Source: Gnetum montanum (Eukaryota > Streptophyta > Gnetopsida > Gnetales > Gnetaceae). Taken from it: DNA of 64,000 bases. Shown piece by piece: positions 12,166-23,673 of this stretch (within the stretch, counting starts at the first letter, position 1; the number at the start of each line of letters is the position of its first letter). The notes beneath the pieces are model-generated. The model saw only the letters and a program-made list of their open reading frames with translations, was not told the origin of the DNA and ran no database searches. The position numbers were made by a program, and so were the translations under genes. The DNA is taken from NCBI GenBank assembly GCA_015680685.1, contig MNCI01010845.1:323492-387491 (forward strand), written 5' to 3'.

Positions 12166-12244
12166 CTGCGATTAGACATGATACATATATTAACATCATC
12201 ATCAAAACTAAGTATAACAAAAATGCAATAATATTACAACTAAC
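12166..12244 (-). other. Predicted intron of the antisense gene (79 bp)
   Basis: On the minus strand the exon ends CCATCACAG, followed by GTTAGTTG; the intron ends CTAATCGCAG before GAGTGACCTG. The upstream frame ends in DAKPSQ. The downstream frame reads an acidic tail (EEPDEEGH, EDDLLEVEVE) to a stop at 11908, with a TGA at the second codon of the exon. Confidence 0.65.
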
Positions 12245-15112
12245 CTGTGATGGTTTGGCATCAGCAACAAAGGGGACTTTTTCTAAGCCAATCCAGAGAC
12301 GTTGCATGATTTCGTCCTTGGTGAGCTTAGACCAAACCCCATCCCCTAGATTAGTTCCAACCTTTACCTTTCCCTTTTCCATGGGAGTCCATCGAGGTGG
12401 TTCAGGGAAGAAAGAAGGGATGGTAGTCTCACTTTCGGGAAGAGTCACTTCCCTTTCCGGAGAGGCACTCACCGTCACTTGTTCTTGGAACTTCTCAAAT
12501 GCTTTGGAAGCACCAATAACGTTGAGGAATAGCCGAAGGGACTGAGCCTCAACGGCAGAGTCCCTATAATGTTGATGATAGGTAGCGCTTTCTTGTTTGT
12601 AGACCTATTTATGATCTTTTTGCATTTGCCCCCACTCTTGGATACTCGCGCTAAAGTCCTTCCAGTCCTAGTTCTTCTGAGCTAGGAGGTCCATTTACAT
12701 ATGCTACTCAACCAGTTCACAGCTAGTTTGGACACTGTTCTTGACAACACTCTAATAATAGGTGTAGTTAACAATATCTATCCTCCAGTCCTCACTTCCC
12801 ATTCCCTGGGCTTACAGGAATTCATTCCATGATCTTAAATCCCAAACCTCATCACGTAGGATCACCCTCTCCTTCTCTAACCTTTGCAATCTATTCCAAA
12901 GGTCCTTGTTTATGCTTTGACATTCCCATAAGGAGCAAGTTGAGCGTACAACACATTTACACATCTCATCATAAATGTTATGTGGCACGACGATAGCTTC
13001 TGATGGGGGTTCAATGGCATCTAAATTGATAGGCTATGACAGATCCCATCTGAGGCAAGCTCTTAATAGCATAAAATGACAATTTGGCATAATTAGGTAG
13101 CGTAATGCCATTTTAAAATAATTTCTTCGTAATGACTATAACGTACTAGCTTTAGGATCAATTCACTCTAAGCAACTGATCATGTCTTGGATGACGCTTT
13201 CCATGAAGGCGAATTTATCAAGAAATTCGCCCGAGGATTGAGTCGCCACTGTTGCCAAGTGTATGCTTTGGTCACCTGTTACGTAGAATACATTCCATAT
13301 AAGGACATGACTGAGACATTACGATGACCAGCACAACCTTTAGAAGTTGTCTAAAATCTACTATGCTGTAAGAATTAATTTTATCAAGTAACAAACCACT
13401 TGCCTTGTCTAGTCCCAGCTGAAAGAACTTCGGCATCCTCAACCGCTACTTCCTCTTCGCACACAGGAGCTTGTTCACTCCTCATCTTATTTACTGGGGC
13501 CTCCTCTTCCAAAACCAAGGCCCCTTCTCTACGCCATAAGACTATAGCCCCTATTTCAGGGGTCAACCATTTCACAACCCTTTCCTTCGCTGTCATGCAA
13601 CATAGCTAGTTAACATAAGATTTCACTTTTGTTCAACGAATATTACGCTATGCAATGGTGTCTCTACATAAATCATGACCATTGGTATATTTCACCACTT
13701 ACAACTTGGAGGATTACTCCTTTGAAACCTGATTTGCATTTTCTTCCCCACGCCACCCATTGGTTCGGCAGATTCCTCGGTTAGACGAGGATTTTTCCAT
13801 GGCACTAATGAATCCACTATCTCGGAGGCTAGACGCTTCCCCCTTGATACATCGCCAATGTAAGATGGAGGTGCCCCACCCATGCTATCTTGGCCCCACA
13901 TTCGAGGTGCCACCATACTTCTAATTGTTACCGACAACGACTCCCCGATCCCTTCAAGAGGGTCTTGCGACTAGATAGTGCCAAAGACATGGGAAATACA
14001 TGGTTTGGAAATCTGACTACGGTCTTTTTGCACCCAGACCCAATTCCTCTGGACTACCAAAAATTTAGAAAAATGCCAGAAACAAGCTATGAAGAATGTG
14101 AAATGCACATTGAAATGGGACTCAAGCTTCTTGCAAAGCCTAACCATCTCAACGCGCAAGCCTTCGGCAAAATAGCTCACCCAATTGAATCGTGTCCCCT
14201 CCTCTAGGACATCTTGCATAATTCGGGCCTGCTCAATGGTGAGAAATCTCCCTTGCAAGAGTGTCTTGGGGAAGGCCCAGGCCCGAAAAAGAGGGTAAAT
14301 AGTATGGGCTACCTCCAACTTGATCCTTTCAGTAGGGATTCCCTTAACTTTCTTCTTAACCCCTAGCCACTCCTCTATCTCTTACTGGTACTTGGCACTC
14401 CTCTTCAATTGTTTATCTATAGGAAAACCATCGAAGGGAATACCGAAGAGATCAGCAAATAGTTGAGCATCAATGTCAAAATTTATGTGCACATTATGCA
14501 TGCGTATGTAGAGATGCTCATCTTCTTCACTGAAGGAGTTGATTAGGGTCAACATTTCGCCTACAATAGCATCAGGGGTTATGGCCAAGAAAAGGTCCAT
14601 CAGTCCAGCCTCCCGAAGGTTATTGGTTACTACAATTGGATGGCCAAGCCAACATTGGGCCTCCTTTATATCACCATAATGGAAGAGGAGACTATTGGCC
14701 TCACGACCAGAGGCCATGATTGTAATCTCCCATGATTCCCTAACTGCTAACATGAAACAACAGGTAAGCCGACACCAACTGATAACATTGACGTAATTCA
14801 TCATCATGATAAAGCTTACTAGGCTCGAAAGGTAAAGGAAACAAAGGAATTTTCCTTTGCACATCTACAATGGTAAGGAGAGGGTCCAAAGTCCACTCCC
14901 TATCTAGCCATCTGAGTTTCTTGCATCTAGAAAAGAAGTCAACATAATGGGTAGGGTATTCTGGGATCTCGAACGCCAGTTGTTCCATGACGGTAGCCCC
15001 CATGTTGTTGATAGAGGTAAACTCCCCTATAGCCCTTTTGGCCAATGACAATGTATCATTATTGCCTAGAAGACCGCTTTCATTGATAAAAAATCTACAC
15101 CATAGACAATCC

Positions 15113-15181
15113 CTTTACGCTCAACAAGCATTTAAACAATAGTTAGCACATTACAATACTGCGAAGTGAAATAAAACTTAC
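15113..15181 (-). other. Predicted intron of the antisense gene (69 bp)
   Basis: Donor GTAAGT starts at 15181. Acceptor GCGTAAAG is followed by GGATTGTC at 15112. Joining preserves the open frame (HYAGE before, DCLWCRFF after), the strongest evidence that the gene was spliced. Confidence 0.7.
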
Positions 15182-16354
15182 TCGCCTGCATAATGCACGG
15201 TACCAAGTGGATTTTGAAAGTAGGTTGTGAGATGATGAGTGATGAACAAAGTGTTATAGGCATGGTAGCAGTTAAACTTGGGCATCTCCCAGATCTAGCC
15301 CAAACGCCTCAAACCCATGGTGCTCTATTCGTGGTCTTGCACCCGCACAGTTTCGATCGCACCGTCTAACAGAAATGCCAAGATGCTCTATGTCGAACCA
15401 ACCAATAGCATCTCTAAAATAGTTGCAGCTTCATCACCTAGTAGATGCGATTAGATAATTACGCTGTAATTACAAAGCAAAAATTGCAAAAAATCCCGTG
15501 CGCCCCTTCGGAACCATACCACCTCCTCCTTTATACGAGCATGAGGAGGAGGAACATTGGCTGCGGGAACATGAATGTAGCAGAGAACGCTCACGATGTC
15601 CAGAATGATTAGGATGGGCTTTAGCATAATATTGTATGATAAAAAAATGTATTACTATTAGAAAAACTATTTAGACAGAAAAATTCATCACACTACACTA
15701 GGGTTTACACAATTCTCAGAAAATTACAGAGTGCACAGGAGACGCATGACCGAAATCGCCCAAACCCTTGTAACAGCACAAGGTCTATCCTTAACAATGG
15801 CGATGAAAGCAACACTACGTATTATCCCAGTGTACTAGATAACTATTACAAATGATAAAAAAGAAAAGAAAACAAGACTCCAATTACGCCACGCATGGAT
15901 ACAGTACTTAGATTTTTTCCAGCTATACATTACATCTACACAACATTACTCCATACTCCCTAAACTTTCATAACAATACAAAGTTTGTCAAACCGCAATA
16001 GCGCAGCTCGTGTAAACAAACATTAACGCTTGACGCAACATGCATATTCAAAATAAAAACCACTACAACACTGTAACAAACGTGACAATAGTGCAAAGGG
16101 GTAGAAGGAAATTTACCGATTAAGCGAAGTAACTTCCCGAGCCTCTACTCTAGCCTGTGAAGCCCACTGCAGACTCTCTTGCACTTCATCAATCCTGGCC
16201 AACTTGGCATTCTTTCCTTTGACCTTTGGTGCCATGGCTATAATCGAACAAAATCTTCGTAAAGTCGTCTGCTCACACTTTGCTTACGTTCCCTTCTTGC
16301 TATAGCTAGATCCAAATTTGCGATATCGGTAACCTGTTTTGAGTATGAACCGCT

Positions 16355-16364
16355 GGTTTATAAA
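16355..16364 (-). promoter_or_regulatory. TATA-like box upstream of the antisense gene
   Basis: The minus strand reads TTTATAAACC about 120 bp upstream of the ATG at 16235. Position and sequence suit a plant core promoter, but this is inference only. Confidence 0.45.
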
Positions 16365-16879
16365 CAAAACGCTTGAAACTAACTGATTCTTTCTACTCGA
16401 TCGATGTGGAACTTTCCCAAAACACTGGTGTCAGTATGACATGGAACGCGAAGATCAGGGCATTAATTTCGTAGATATCGCACGAGTTACGGTCTGAAAC
16501 GACCTTAAACTAATACATAGCTTATCACCTCGTAATCTAGTTGCATTAACTACTATTTGTACAAAATTTCAAATCCAATTATTTCGACACGCTAGACATG
16601 CCACGTTACATCTTGCATCCTATTTGATACGCTAGTATCTAAGAAGCCTAGCTTATCATTTTTTTTTACAACCTGTGCATATTTGTAACGGTCCACTAAG
16701 ACCTTTGACATGCAATTTTGACACGGAAACAAACAAACATTTATCATTCGACAAATTGGCAGAAAGACAATGTAACAACTTCCATTTTTGGCAATTTTGT
16801 AGGGCCATTCACAAATGGATGCAGCTTTATCTACATCCTTAGCCTTGATAGGGCCACATGGGAAGATCATTAGGCAATT

Positions 16880-18030
16880 CAATCACACGCTAGTAGGAAT
16901 GAACCTTTCCCTTTACGATGCAACCATAGCAACATTGGAAACATCCCTGGACTGGCTAGAACATCTGGCCTAAACACTCGACCTAGAGGCTAGTGATGTA
17001 ACCGAGGACCCTCTCAGCGAGGTCCCTATGGTTACGCACAAGGGTGAAAGTAAAACTCTTAGGGTTAGTTCTCTCCTAGACCAACAAATGCAAAGTGACA
17101 TAACACAAGTTCTCCAAAACAATGCTGCCATATTCGCGTGGTCATATGAAGACATGCTGGGTCTAAACCTGAGATTAATACAGCACAACATAATTTTAGA
17201 TCCATGCATCAAACTAATTAGGAAGAAGGCACGAAAGATTAAGCCAGAAATTATGCTAGTAATGCGTAATGAAATCACCAAATTGTATCAGGCTGGTTTC
17301 ATTCGTGCAGTTGATTACTTAGATTGGGTTTCCAACATCGTAGTTGTCTCTAAGAAAACAGGAGGTATATGCATCTACATAGACTTCTGGGATTTGAACA
17401 AAGCTACAATTAAGGACAATTTCCCGTTACCTAGTATCGACCAACTGATCAACACAACAGCTAGTCACACGCTTCTATCCTTTATGGATGGCTTTTCAAG
17501 CTATAATCAAATTCGTATTAATCCAGAACATCAATTGACTATGAGATTCATGACACCTTGGGAAACCTTCTATTACACCATGATGGCTTTTAGACTAAAA
17601 AATGCTAGAGCAATGTATCAATGAGTCATGACATACATCTTTAGCAACTACCTCTTAGGGAGATTGAATGACTATGTGGATGACATAGCTGTCAAATCTA
17701 TAAAGTCAGAAGATCATTCAGAAGACCTAGAGTTAGTCCTTAAACAATGTCTCAAACATGACTTACGACTCAACCCAAATAAATACATATTCAGAGTCAA
17801 AACTGAACGCATGTTGGGGTTTGTGGTATCAGAGACTAGCATCCAAGTTGACCCCGACAAGGTCAAAGCCATCGTTGATTTAACGCCACCTACAAACCTC
17901 AAGGAACTACGTGGGTTACAGGGTAGGCTTCAATTTATTAGGTGGTTCATTTCAAAGTTAACAGATAAATTACACCCCATGCAACATCTCCTAAAGAAGG
18001 GTGTTAATTTTGAATGAATCGATGACTACC
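16880..18030 (+). pseudogene. Element B reverse transcriptase
   Basis: This RNA-dependent DNA polymerase copies the element RNA. The frame opens near 16880 (NLSLYDATIATLE, related to the start of C pol at 42421). RT motifs: IYIDFWDLNKATIKDNFPLP (17376-17435), LLSFMDGFSSYNQI with the first catalytic Asp (about 17475-17516), FMTPWETFYYTMMAF (17548-17592), and the active site NDYVDDIAVKS (17668-17700), with both Asp residues present. Stops: TGA at 17622-17624 (usually a CGA-type codon) and another near 18016. YVDD is typical of Tat elements. Confidence 0.92.
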
Positions 18031-18059
18031 AATGTGCATTTGACAACTTAAGAAAGGAG

Positions 18060-18480
18060 CTACAACATTTACCAACGATTTTCCCACCACAAAGAAAACA
18101 ACCTTTTTACATCTATCTAGCTAACTCAGACGTATCTATAGTTGTGTTACTTTTCCAAAAAAGGAACGATGGGTCAGAAGCCCCTATCTACTACCTCAGT
18201 CACACTCTATTTGTGTACGAGACAAGATACAATGAAGTGGAATGTAACTGTTTGGTATTGGTTTTTGCACTAAAAAAATGTAGGCATTATCTCTTCTGCA
18301 ATCAGGTCAATATCATTTCCAAAAATAATGTTCTGCAAGCTATCTCGAATAACTTGTATGAGAGTAGTAGAATAGCTCGTTGGAAAGCTATCACAATGGA
18401 ATTCGATTTACATTATGTTGGCCAGTCATCCACCAAAGGCCAGAACTTAGCTGACCAATTAGCAACATTGCCGATTAACG
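18060..18480 (+). pseudogene. Element B RNase H (gypsy type, degenerate)
   Basis: It follows RT in the polyprotein. Recognisable blocks are PFYIYLANS (18103-18129), APIYYLSHTL, and the RWKAITMEFDLHYV block (18380-18421). It ends at GQNLADQLATLP. In Tat elements this ancestral RNase H is degenerate and is followed by a second RNase H, as here. Confidence 0.8.
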
Positions 18481-18549
18481 ATCAAGCTACAATAGAGCCA
18501 GAATTCTCGGATGAACATGTACACAGTTTAAGCCCTGTGTCAATAGGCC

Positions 18550-18945
18550 TTGAAGCAACATTATACTTTGATGGGGCTTCAACCACTAGAGGCGGCAGTG
18601 CTGCTACTATTATTATGCTTTCTCCTGAGGATGTGCATCCATCGACTTACCGCCTGACATTCCCTTATATGAATAACGTGGCAAAGTATGAGGGGCTCCT
18701 CAGAGGATTGTTGACAACTAGAGAACTTAAAGTTCAACACCTGGCAATCATAGGTGATTCGATGCTCATCATCAATCAAATCATAGGAGTCTATGCCTAT
18801 AAGGCTATGCACCTACAACCCTACTATGATATGGCTAAAGATCTCCTGAAATAATTTGTGACAACCGATGCCCAGCACATGCCATGTAATGAAAACGTTG
18901 TGGCTGATGCACTGGCCACATTGGTGCTAAACGTGCTGCCACACT
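18550..18945 (+). pseudogene. Element B second (archaeal-type) RNase H
   Basis: It degrades RNA in RNA-DNA hybrids. The first catalytic Asp is in TLYFDGAST (18559-18585). The Glu position of NNVAEYEG reads NNVAKYEG (18673-18696), so the catalytic Glu is lost to Lys. The third Asp is in IGDSMLIINQI and the last in VADALATL (18901-18924). A TAA at 18852-18854 splits the domain. The domain marks the element as Tat-lineage. Confidence 0.85.
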
Positions 18946-18968
18946 TGATTGCCTCTTGATCCACTTTA

Positions 18969-20283
18969 ATGATGGAATGCACAGATCCTATCATTCAAGC
19001 GGTGCAAATCTTTGCATTAAACGTAGGAGGAACGCCAGAATGGTACGATGACATGAAGACTTACCTTCTGCATGGCAAACCACCACACGAGTTAACACAC
19101 GAGCAAAAATATGTAGTGCGCAAGCATGCCAGGAAATACGTCATCCTTAGAGATAGTACTCTCTATAGACGCTCTTTCGATGGGGTATTGCTTACCTGTG
19201 TTAATAGTGACCAAGCACAATGAATAGTTAACGAAGTCCACGAAGGGCTGTGCGGAGGACACATAGCCGCCACGAGTAATGGCTACTAAAATCATATGCC
19301 TAGGGTACTATTGGCCGTACATGGAAAAAGACTACCTTGTCAAAGTTAAGACGTGTGACACGTGTCAATGTTACGCAAATCTAATACACGTGTCACCAAC
19401 TAAGTTGCACACTACACAAATCACTTGGCCATTCCAACAATAAGGACTATATATCATAGGTCCCATCGCACCCAAATCTTCCGTAGGACATAGCTTCATT
19501 ATCACCACCACTGAGTATTTCACGAAGTGGGTCGAGGCCATTCCCCTACAGAAGATTACATCTCAATAGGTTTGCCATTTCATCTTAGACAATATAGTAA
19601 CCATATTTGGACTTCCTATGACTATTGTGACTGACAATGGGCCACAATTTAGTAGCACAAAAACCAAATCTTTTTGCAATAATCTTGATATTAAGCAGTC
19701 TTTTTCTTCACCCTATTACCCGTAAGCAAATGGTCAAGCAGAAGCAACAAACAAGGTAATAATTAATTTGCTTAAGAAGATGCTCAACAACAATAAAAAA
19801 TGGTGGCATGAAAAAATGCTCTACGTTCTATGGGCATATCATACGACCTGCAGAACAGCTACAGACAGGACACCCTATAGCCTAGTCTATGGATCCGAAG
19901 TAGTGTTACCCTTGGAATTACAGGTTCCCTCATTGTGAATGCTCCTCTCCACGGTTATAAATGAGACTCAGCACAATGAGTCTAGAATTGTGGATTTGGA
20001 TTCAATAGAGGAGAAGCGCATCCAAAAGCTCGACACCATTGAAAGATATCAGAACAAACAAAGACAGAAGCACCGGAACAATCTGCACTAGCGACCGATC
20101 AAGAAGGGAGACATAGTTCTCAAGGCCATTCGTGAACCAGTAGGCAAGTTCTCTGCAAACTGGGAAGGCCCTTTCTTGGTCATCGACGCATACGATAGCA
20201 GAGCATTCAAGTTATCAGATATCGACAGCAACGAGCTACCAAATACAATGAATCATCTATATCTCAAATGGTACCACATCTAA
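18969..20283 (+). pseudogene. Element B integrase
   Basis: It inserts the DNA copy. The HHCC zinc-binding region includes HEGLCGGH (19240-19263) and CDTCQ (about 19357). Of the DDE triad, the first Asp is changed (GLYIIGP near 19446 where C has GLDLIGP). The second is in TDNGPQF (19630-19650) and the Glu in GQAEATNK (19733-19756). A C-terminal region with KKGDIVLKAI and WEGPFLV follows, ending WYHI and TAA at 20281-20283. Stops occur at 19221, 19441, 19567, 19722, 19936 and 20089, and a frameshift near 19275. Confidence 0.9.
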
Positions 20284-20289
20284 GCATCA

Positions 20290-20690
20290 ACTCGGCTCAA
20301 ACTCATGTAACAAATTTTCACTACGACGTAAAACTAGCAAAGTTGTAAATGTCCGCTACGATGTAAAACTGGCATTTTTTGCACATGTCCACCAAGACGC
20401 TAAACTGGCAAAGTTTCTGACCGTCCGCCATGACATGAAACTGGCAAGGTAAGCATACGTCTGCTAAGATGCTAAACCATCATAGACTTGTCCTTGGGTC
20501 ATGACATAAAAATGACACCCACAACACGGTCTACTAAGACCATAAACTAGCCCTTCCACCATCTGCTACAACGTAAAACTAGCAAATTTTAGTCTACCCA
20601 GATGTTAAACCAGGACCACGGTCTGCTGAGACTTAAAACCAGCAACAACGGGCAACTAGAACCCAAAACTAGAATCTATCAACAGGTAAT
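20290..20690 (+). repeat. Degenerate TAAAACTGGCA repeats after integrase (B)
   Basis: About ten imperfect units such as CGTAAAACTAGCAAA and CGCTAAACTGGCAAA, spaced 30-50 bp and each preceded by a GTCCGC/GTCTGC word, start immediately after the integrase stop. Element C has the same type of sequence at 46150-46370. Confidence 0.8.
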
Positions 20691-21893
20691 CCACGAAACA
20701 AGTGAGCATGATCACTCTTGCACTACATCCCTACCAGGTGGAGCAGGTAAGGCATTGGAACAGATGCAACATCATTACCCCATCGGCATCCTACTGATTC
20801 CTCGGACATGCCAAAAGGCATACTACTGACCTCTCGGAGATGTTGCTATGACAGCCACTTCGTAGTTGCAGCTCCTAGGATCAACTTCGCTATTTGGGGC
20901 CTTGAAGAAACTACGGTCATCGATAGTCTCAGCGGCCTCCATCCATCATCGTCACCAGATTCTGTCTCAGTAGATTCATTTGACATGTTCTTTGCATAGT
21001 CCTTTGAGCAAGATGAATCCGGCTATCGATGACAACTTTATGAACCATGGCATCAACATTAGCACCTTTGCTTCTTGCTACGGTCCTTGTTTCCATGGTC
21101 TACACTCTCCATGTCGCTTTGGATGGTGCTTATTTCAACAGCCTCCCTCCTTAGTGATCAGGACGTTTATTTCTAGCTCTATGTTCTTTGTTATGTTTGG
21201 TAGGTTATTTATTATGACAGTGCTGACTGAGAACACTTTCATTGGAAGGTGAGGTGTTATGGCATTCTAAGGTGGCTGCTCAGACTAGCCTGGCTACTTA
21301 GAAGTGCAAACCCTACCTCTCCCTCCATAGGATGCTTTTCTTTATTTTCCTCTTTCCTTTTCCTAACAATTATCCTTACCTTCATCTTTGTTGGTACAGG
21401 ACGTGAGCATTAAATAAATACTTTTGCATCATCATGTCCACGAATAGGTGTAATGCAGCTCGCCTTGTGGGATGCAATCTGCATTTTTTCAAAAACAAGA
21501 AAAAAAAGCAAAAAAGCGCAGGGGGTAACACTTGGCAGAATGGATGTAAAACAACTCATCCAGGCCATGCGGGCGTAACACAACTCATCCTTGCAAGCCC
21601 CCCATATGCAATATGCCGACGTAACCTTTTGTAAACACATTAGTGAAAGGACGTAATGACTTGTTTAGAAAAGCTTCATGTTCATGTATTTGAGTCTTCC
21701 CTGAACCTACCATCTCTAACTCCTGTAAGATCCTTTCTATACCCTATGACCCTCCATCCTTGCACTTCTAAGTTTGAAAGAACGACATTTGAGCAATCTC
21801 TGATAGACGTTGTTGATGCCTTTACCTTTCTGGTGTTTCGTATTCTTTGTCAATGTCTTTCGGGCAAGCCCTCTAAACTTCAACAAAGAGGGG
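20691..21893 (+). other. 3' untranslated interior of element B, with PPT at 21885-21893
   Basis: About 1.2 kb without a convincing coding region; short ORFs here show no motif and no codon bias. It ends in the polypurine tract AAAGAGGGG at 21885-21893, four bases before the 3' LTR, which would prime plus-strand synthesis. Confidence 0.7.
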
Positions 21894-22393
21894 CCATTGA
21901 AACACCATGAAAATTTTGAGGCTTCAACGGTTCAATAAAAAGCTAGTGATTCAGGCAAAGGGTTGCAACAATGTGCGGCACAACAAGTTATTTTTTAGAT
22001 TAAAATCCTGTCTCGCCATGCTGCGCGGCACAGCACAAATGAATTCCAAAAGACAGAGCAAAACAACAGGTGCACAACGGCAAGTTTTCGACCTTTCAAA
22101 TCCTCTATATTTCGAGAACCTTAGCTTTTTGGCATCTTATGTTACATTACCCAACATGGCGTAATGCAGTGTAATGTTAGAAAGCAATCCGCCACAACAT
22201 CAAGGACGGAAAACGCCCAAAAACTTCAGCAACACTTCAATTTTCTGTAAGTGTACTATTTTACGCTAAATTATGTTATGAAGCGTAATCTAGCATCGTG
22301 CAGTGTAATCTGGCATGGTGCAGTGTAATTTAGCAGGGTGTAACATAATACAAACATAGACAAAAATGACATAATACAAGCATCAATAGTCCA

Positions 22394-22731
22394 CCCAGAT
22401 GCGGGGGATTCATCGCCGGACCGGCGCAGGCGCAACGCTCTTCTGCAGGGGTTCCAGCAGGCCACGAACTTCATCGACATGGAGGATCATCGGGCCACCC
22501 TGGACATGCTCCATGAGTTGGAGTTGCCTCGGTGTGCCTACCACCAGCTGCCGACCCACCCCTAGCNNNNNNNNNNNNNNNNNNNNNNNNNNNNNNNNNN
22601 NNNNNNNNNNNNNNNNNNNNNNNNNNNNNNNNNNNNNNNNNNNNNNNNNNNNNNNNNNNNNNNNNNNTTGTACTTGTATAATCGTGTACCTTTCTTTCAG
22701 TAATACATTCCCAAACATTCTCTCAAAAAAA
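22394..22731 (+). mobile_element. Retroposed GC-rich sequence with poly(A) tail in the B 3' LTR
   Basis: The insert is absent from the 5' LTR, is bounded by a 9-bp duplication AATAGTCCA (22385-22393 and 22732-22740) and ends in a run of A (22725-22732). Its left part is GC-rich and has an open frame from about 22399 to a TAG at 22563-22565, with words FQQATNFIDMEDHRATLDML; a 101-N gap follows (22567-22667). The right part, before the poly(A), looks like a 3' UTR. This fits LINE-mediated retroposition of an mRNA, or a truncated LINE/SINE. The product is not recognised, and true length is unknown because of the gap. Confidence 0.65.
22567..22667. other. Assembly gap (101 N)
   Basis: A run of N inside the retroposed insert. 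Sequences left and right of it could have been joined by scaffolding. Confidence 0.99.
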
Positions 22732-23673
22732 AATAGTCCATGCGGTGCAATACGCTCTCCAGCGTATTGTAGCGTAATCAAGAAATCGCCTATCACCGAA
22801 GCTCCAGCAAGAGCAGTTTACGCTGCGTTATGCTTTAGAGCGTAAGGCGGTGTGGCACCGTACACCTCAACAACCACCACATCAAGTCAACGGAATTTTG
22901 CAAATTCAGGACACGCATCATCTAAACTGCATCTTTCTCTTGACTTTAACCTTATAAATGCTCCAGTTGATAAAGATCAAAGAAAAAGGGGCAAAAATTT
23001 CTCCAAAGATTGAATGAATTTTCTCTGTGAGTGATTTTTTCCCCTTCCGTTGATAATCGTTAACAGCTTTTGACAAGGGAACAAGGAAGATCAGTAATGG
23101 CAAGAATATAGAAGGTAATTGGCAAGAATCTCTAGTCAGGAATAGCAAGTTGACAGACATTCTACTTTGGACCGGTTCCCTTGTACACCGCTAGAACAAG
23201 GTAGATCGACCTTTTCTTGCTTCATCTTTGAACAGTTTTCTTGTTATTGGCACGTGTTTTGCCCAGATCGAAGTCTGCTTGGAATAGTTATATTCAATAT
23301 ATTTTGTTCATGAGGTGAATCCCAGATCTCAGGATTGCCCGCATTCTAAATCTGATCTCTTGTGCCTCATCTATACGAGTGCCTCATCTATACGAATCTT
23401 GCAAATCGTCGTAAATCTATTTCGTCGTTTTCAATTACCCGCTAAGTTAACAATATCATATCTTCCCGTAAAGATCCATCATTTTATTATCCAAATATCA
23501 CAAAAAAATTTTACTGATCAAGTAAGTCCCTATTTGATCGACAAGACCGTTCAGGGCACCTCGGATTCGTTTTCTCCCCAGCACGGTCCTCGCATGGATC
23601 CGGGGTTAGAACTATGTACACGGACTTTCGTTCGGTATTTCCAGCGATTGACGTTTTCCGTCATTATAGCAAC

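Larger units (their letters stand above)
11908..16235 (-). pseudogene. Antisense multi-exon gene inside element B, between protease and RT
   Basis: A reverse-strand gene of unknown function. An ATG in a GCCATGGC context at 16235-16233 starts a basic N-terminus (MAPKVKGKN), with a TATA-like box about 120 bp upstream. Exon 1 ends at 16117 before GTAAAT. Exon 2 (about 15618-15182) ends at a GTAAGT donor, and its frame continues exactly across a 69-bp intron into exon 3 (15112). A long central exon (to about 13970) has the block HNVHINFDIDAQLF followed by LFGIPFDGFPID, faintly like plant mobile-domain or plant-transposon-protein domains. Then come a coiled-coil-like, Gln/Glu-rich part (about 13060-12480), a 79-bp GT-AG intron and an acidic C-terminus ending at 11908. 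It is broken by several TAG/TAA stops and one frameshift near 14745. Phase at the exon 1-2 junction does not fit perfectly. Confidence 0.72.
5706..23668 (+). mobile_element. Element B: 18-kb Tat-like Ty3/gypsy retrotransposon with an antisense spliced gene
   Basis: The element has LTRs at 5706-7111 and 21898-23668, a perfect 5-bp TSD, a PBS, gag, protease, RT, RNase H, a second archaeal-type RNase H, integrase and a PPT. The YVDD RT box and the double RNase H point to the Tat lineage of plant gypsy elements. Protease and RT are separated by about 5.8 kb holding a reverse-strand multi-exon gene (11908-16235), which related element C lacks. The LTR ends are TG...TA rather than TG...CA. All enzymes carry stops or lost catalytic residues. 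Confidence 0.92.
21898..23668 (+). repeat. Element B 3' LTR (1771 bp including a 338-bp insert)
   Basis: It matches the 5' LTR end to end, from TGAAACACCATG to CGTCATTATA, and is followed by the TSD GCAAC at 23669-23673. It is longer than the 5' LTR because of the insert at 22394-22731 and a short duplication (GTGCCTCATCTATACGA, about 23363-23395). Confidence 0.92.

Noticed and set aside
16592-16882. Minus-strand 96-aa ORF upstream of the antisense gene
   Set aside because: It lies upstream of the likely promoter, has no link to the exons, and partly overlaps the start of pol; probably chance.
20980-21252. Extra ORF in the 3' interior of B
   Set aside because: No motif, no counterpart in C, composition like the neighbouring noncoding DNA.
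22399-22845. 148-aa ORF across the N gap
   Set aside because: It runs through Ns and into LTR sequence; a better frame in the left part ends at a stop before the gap.
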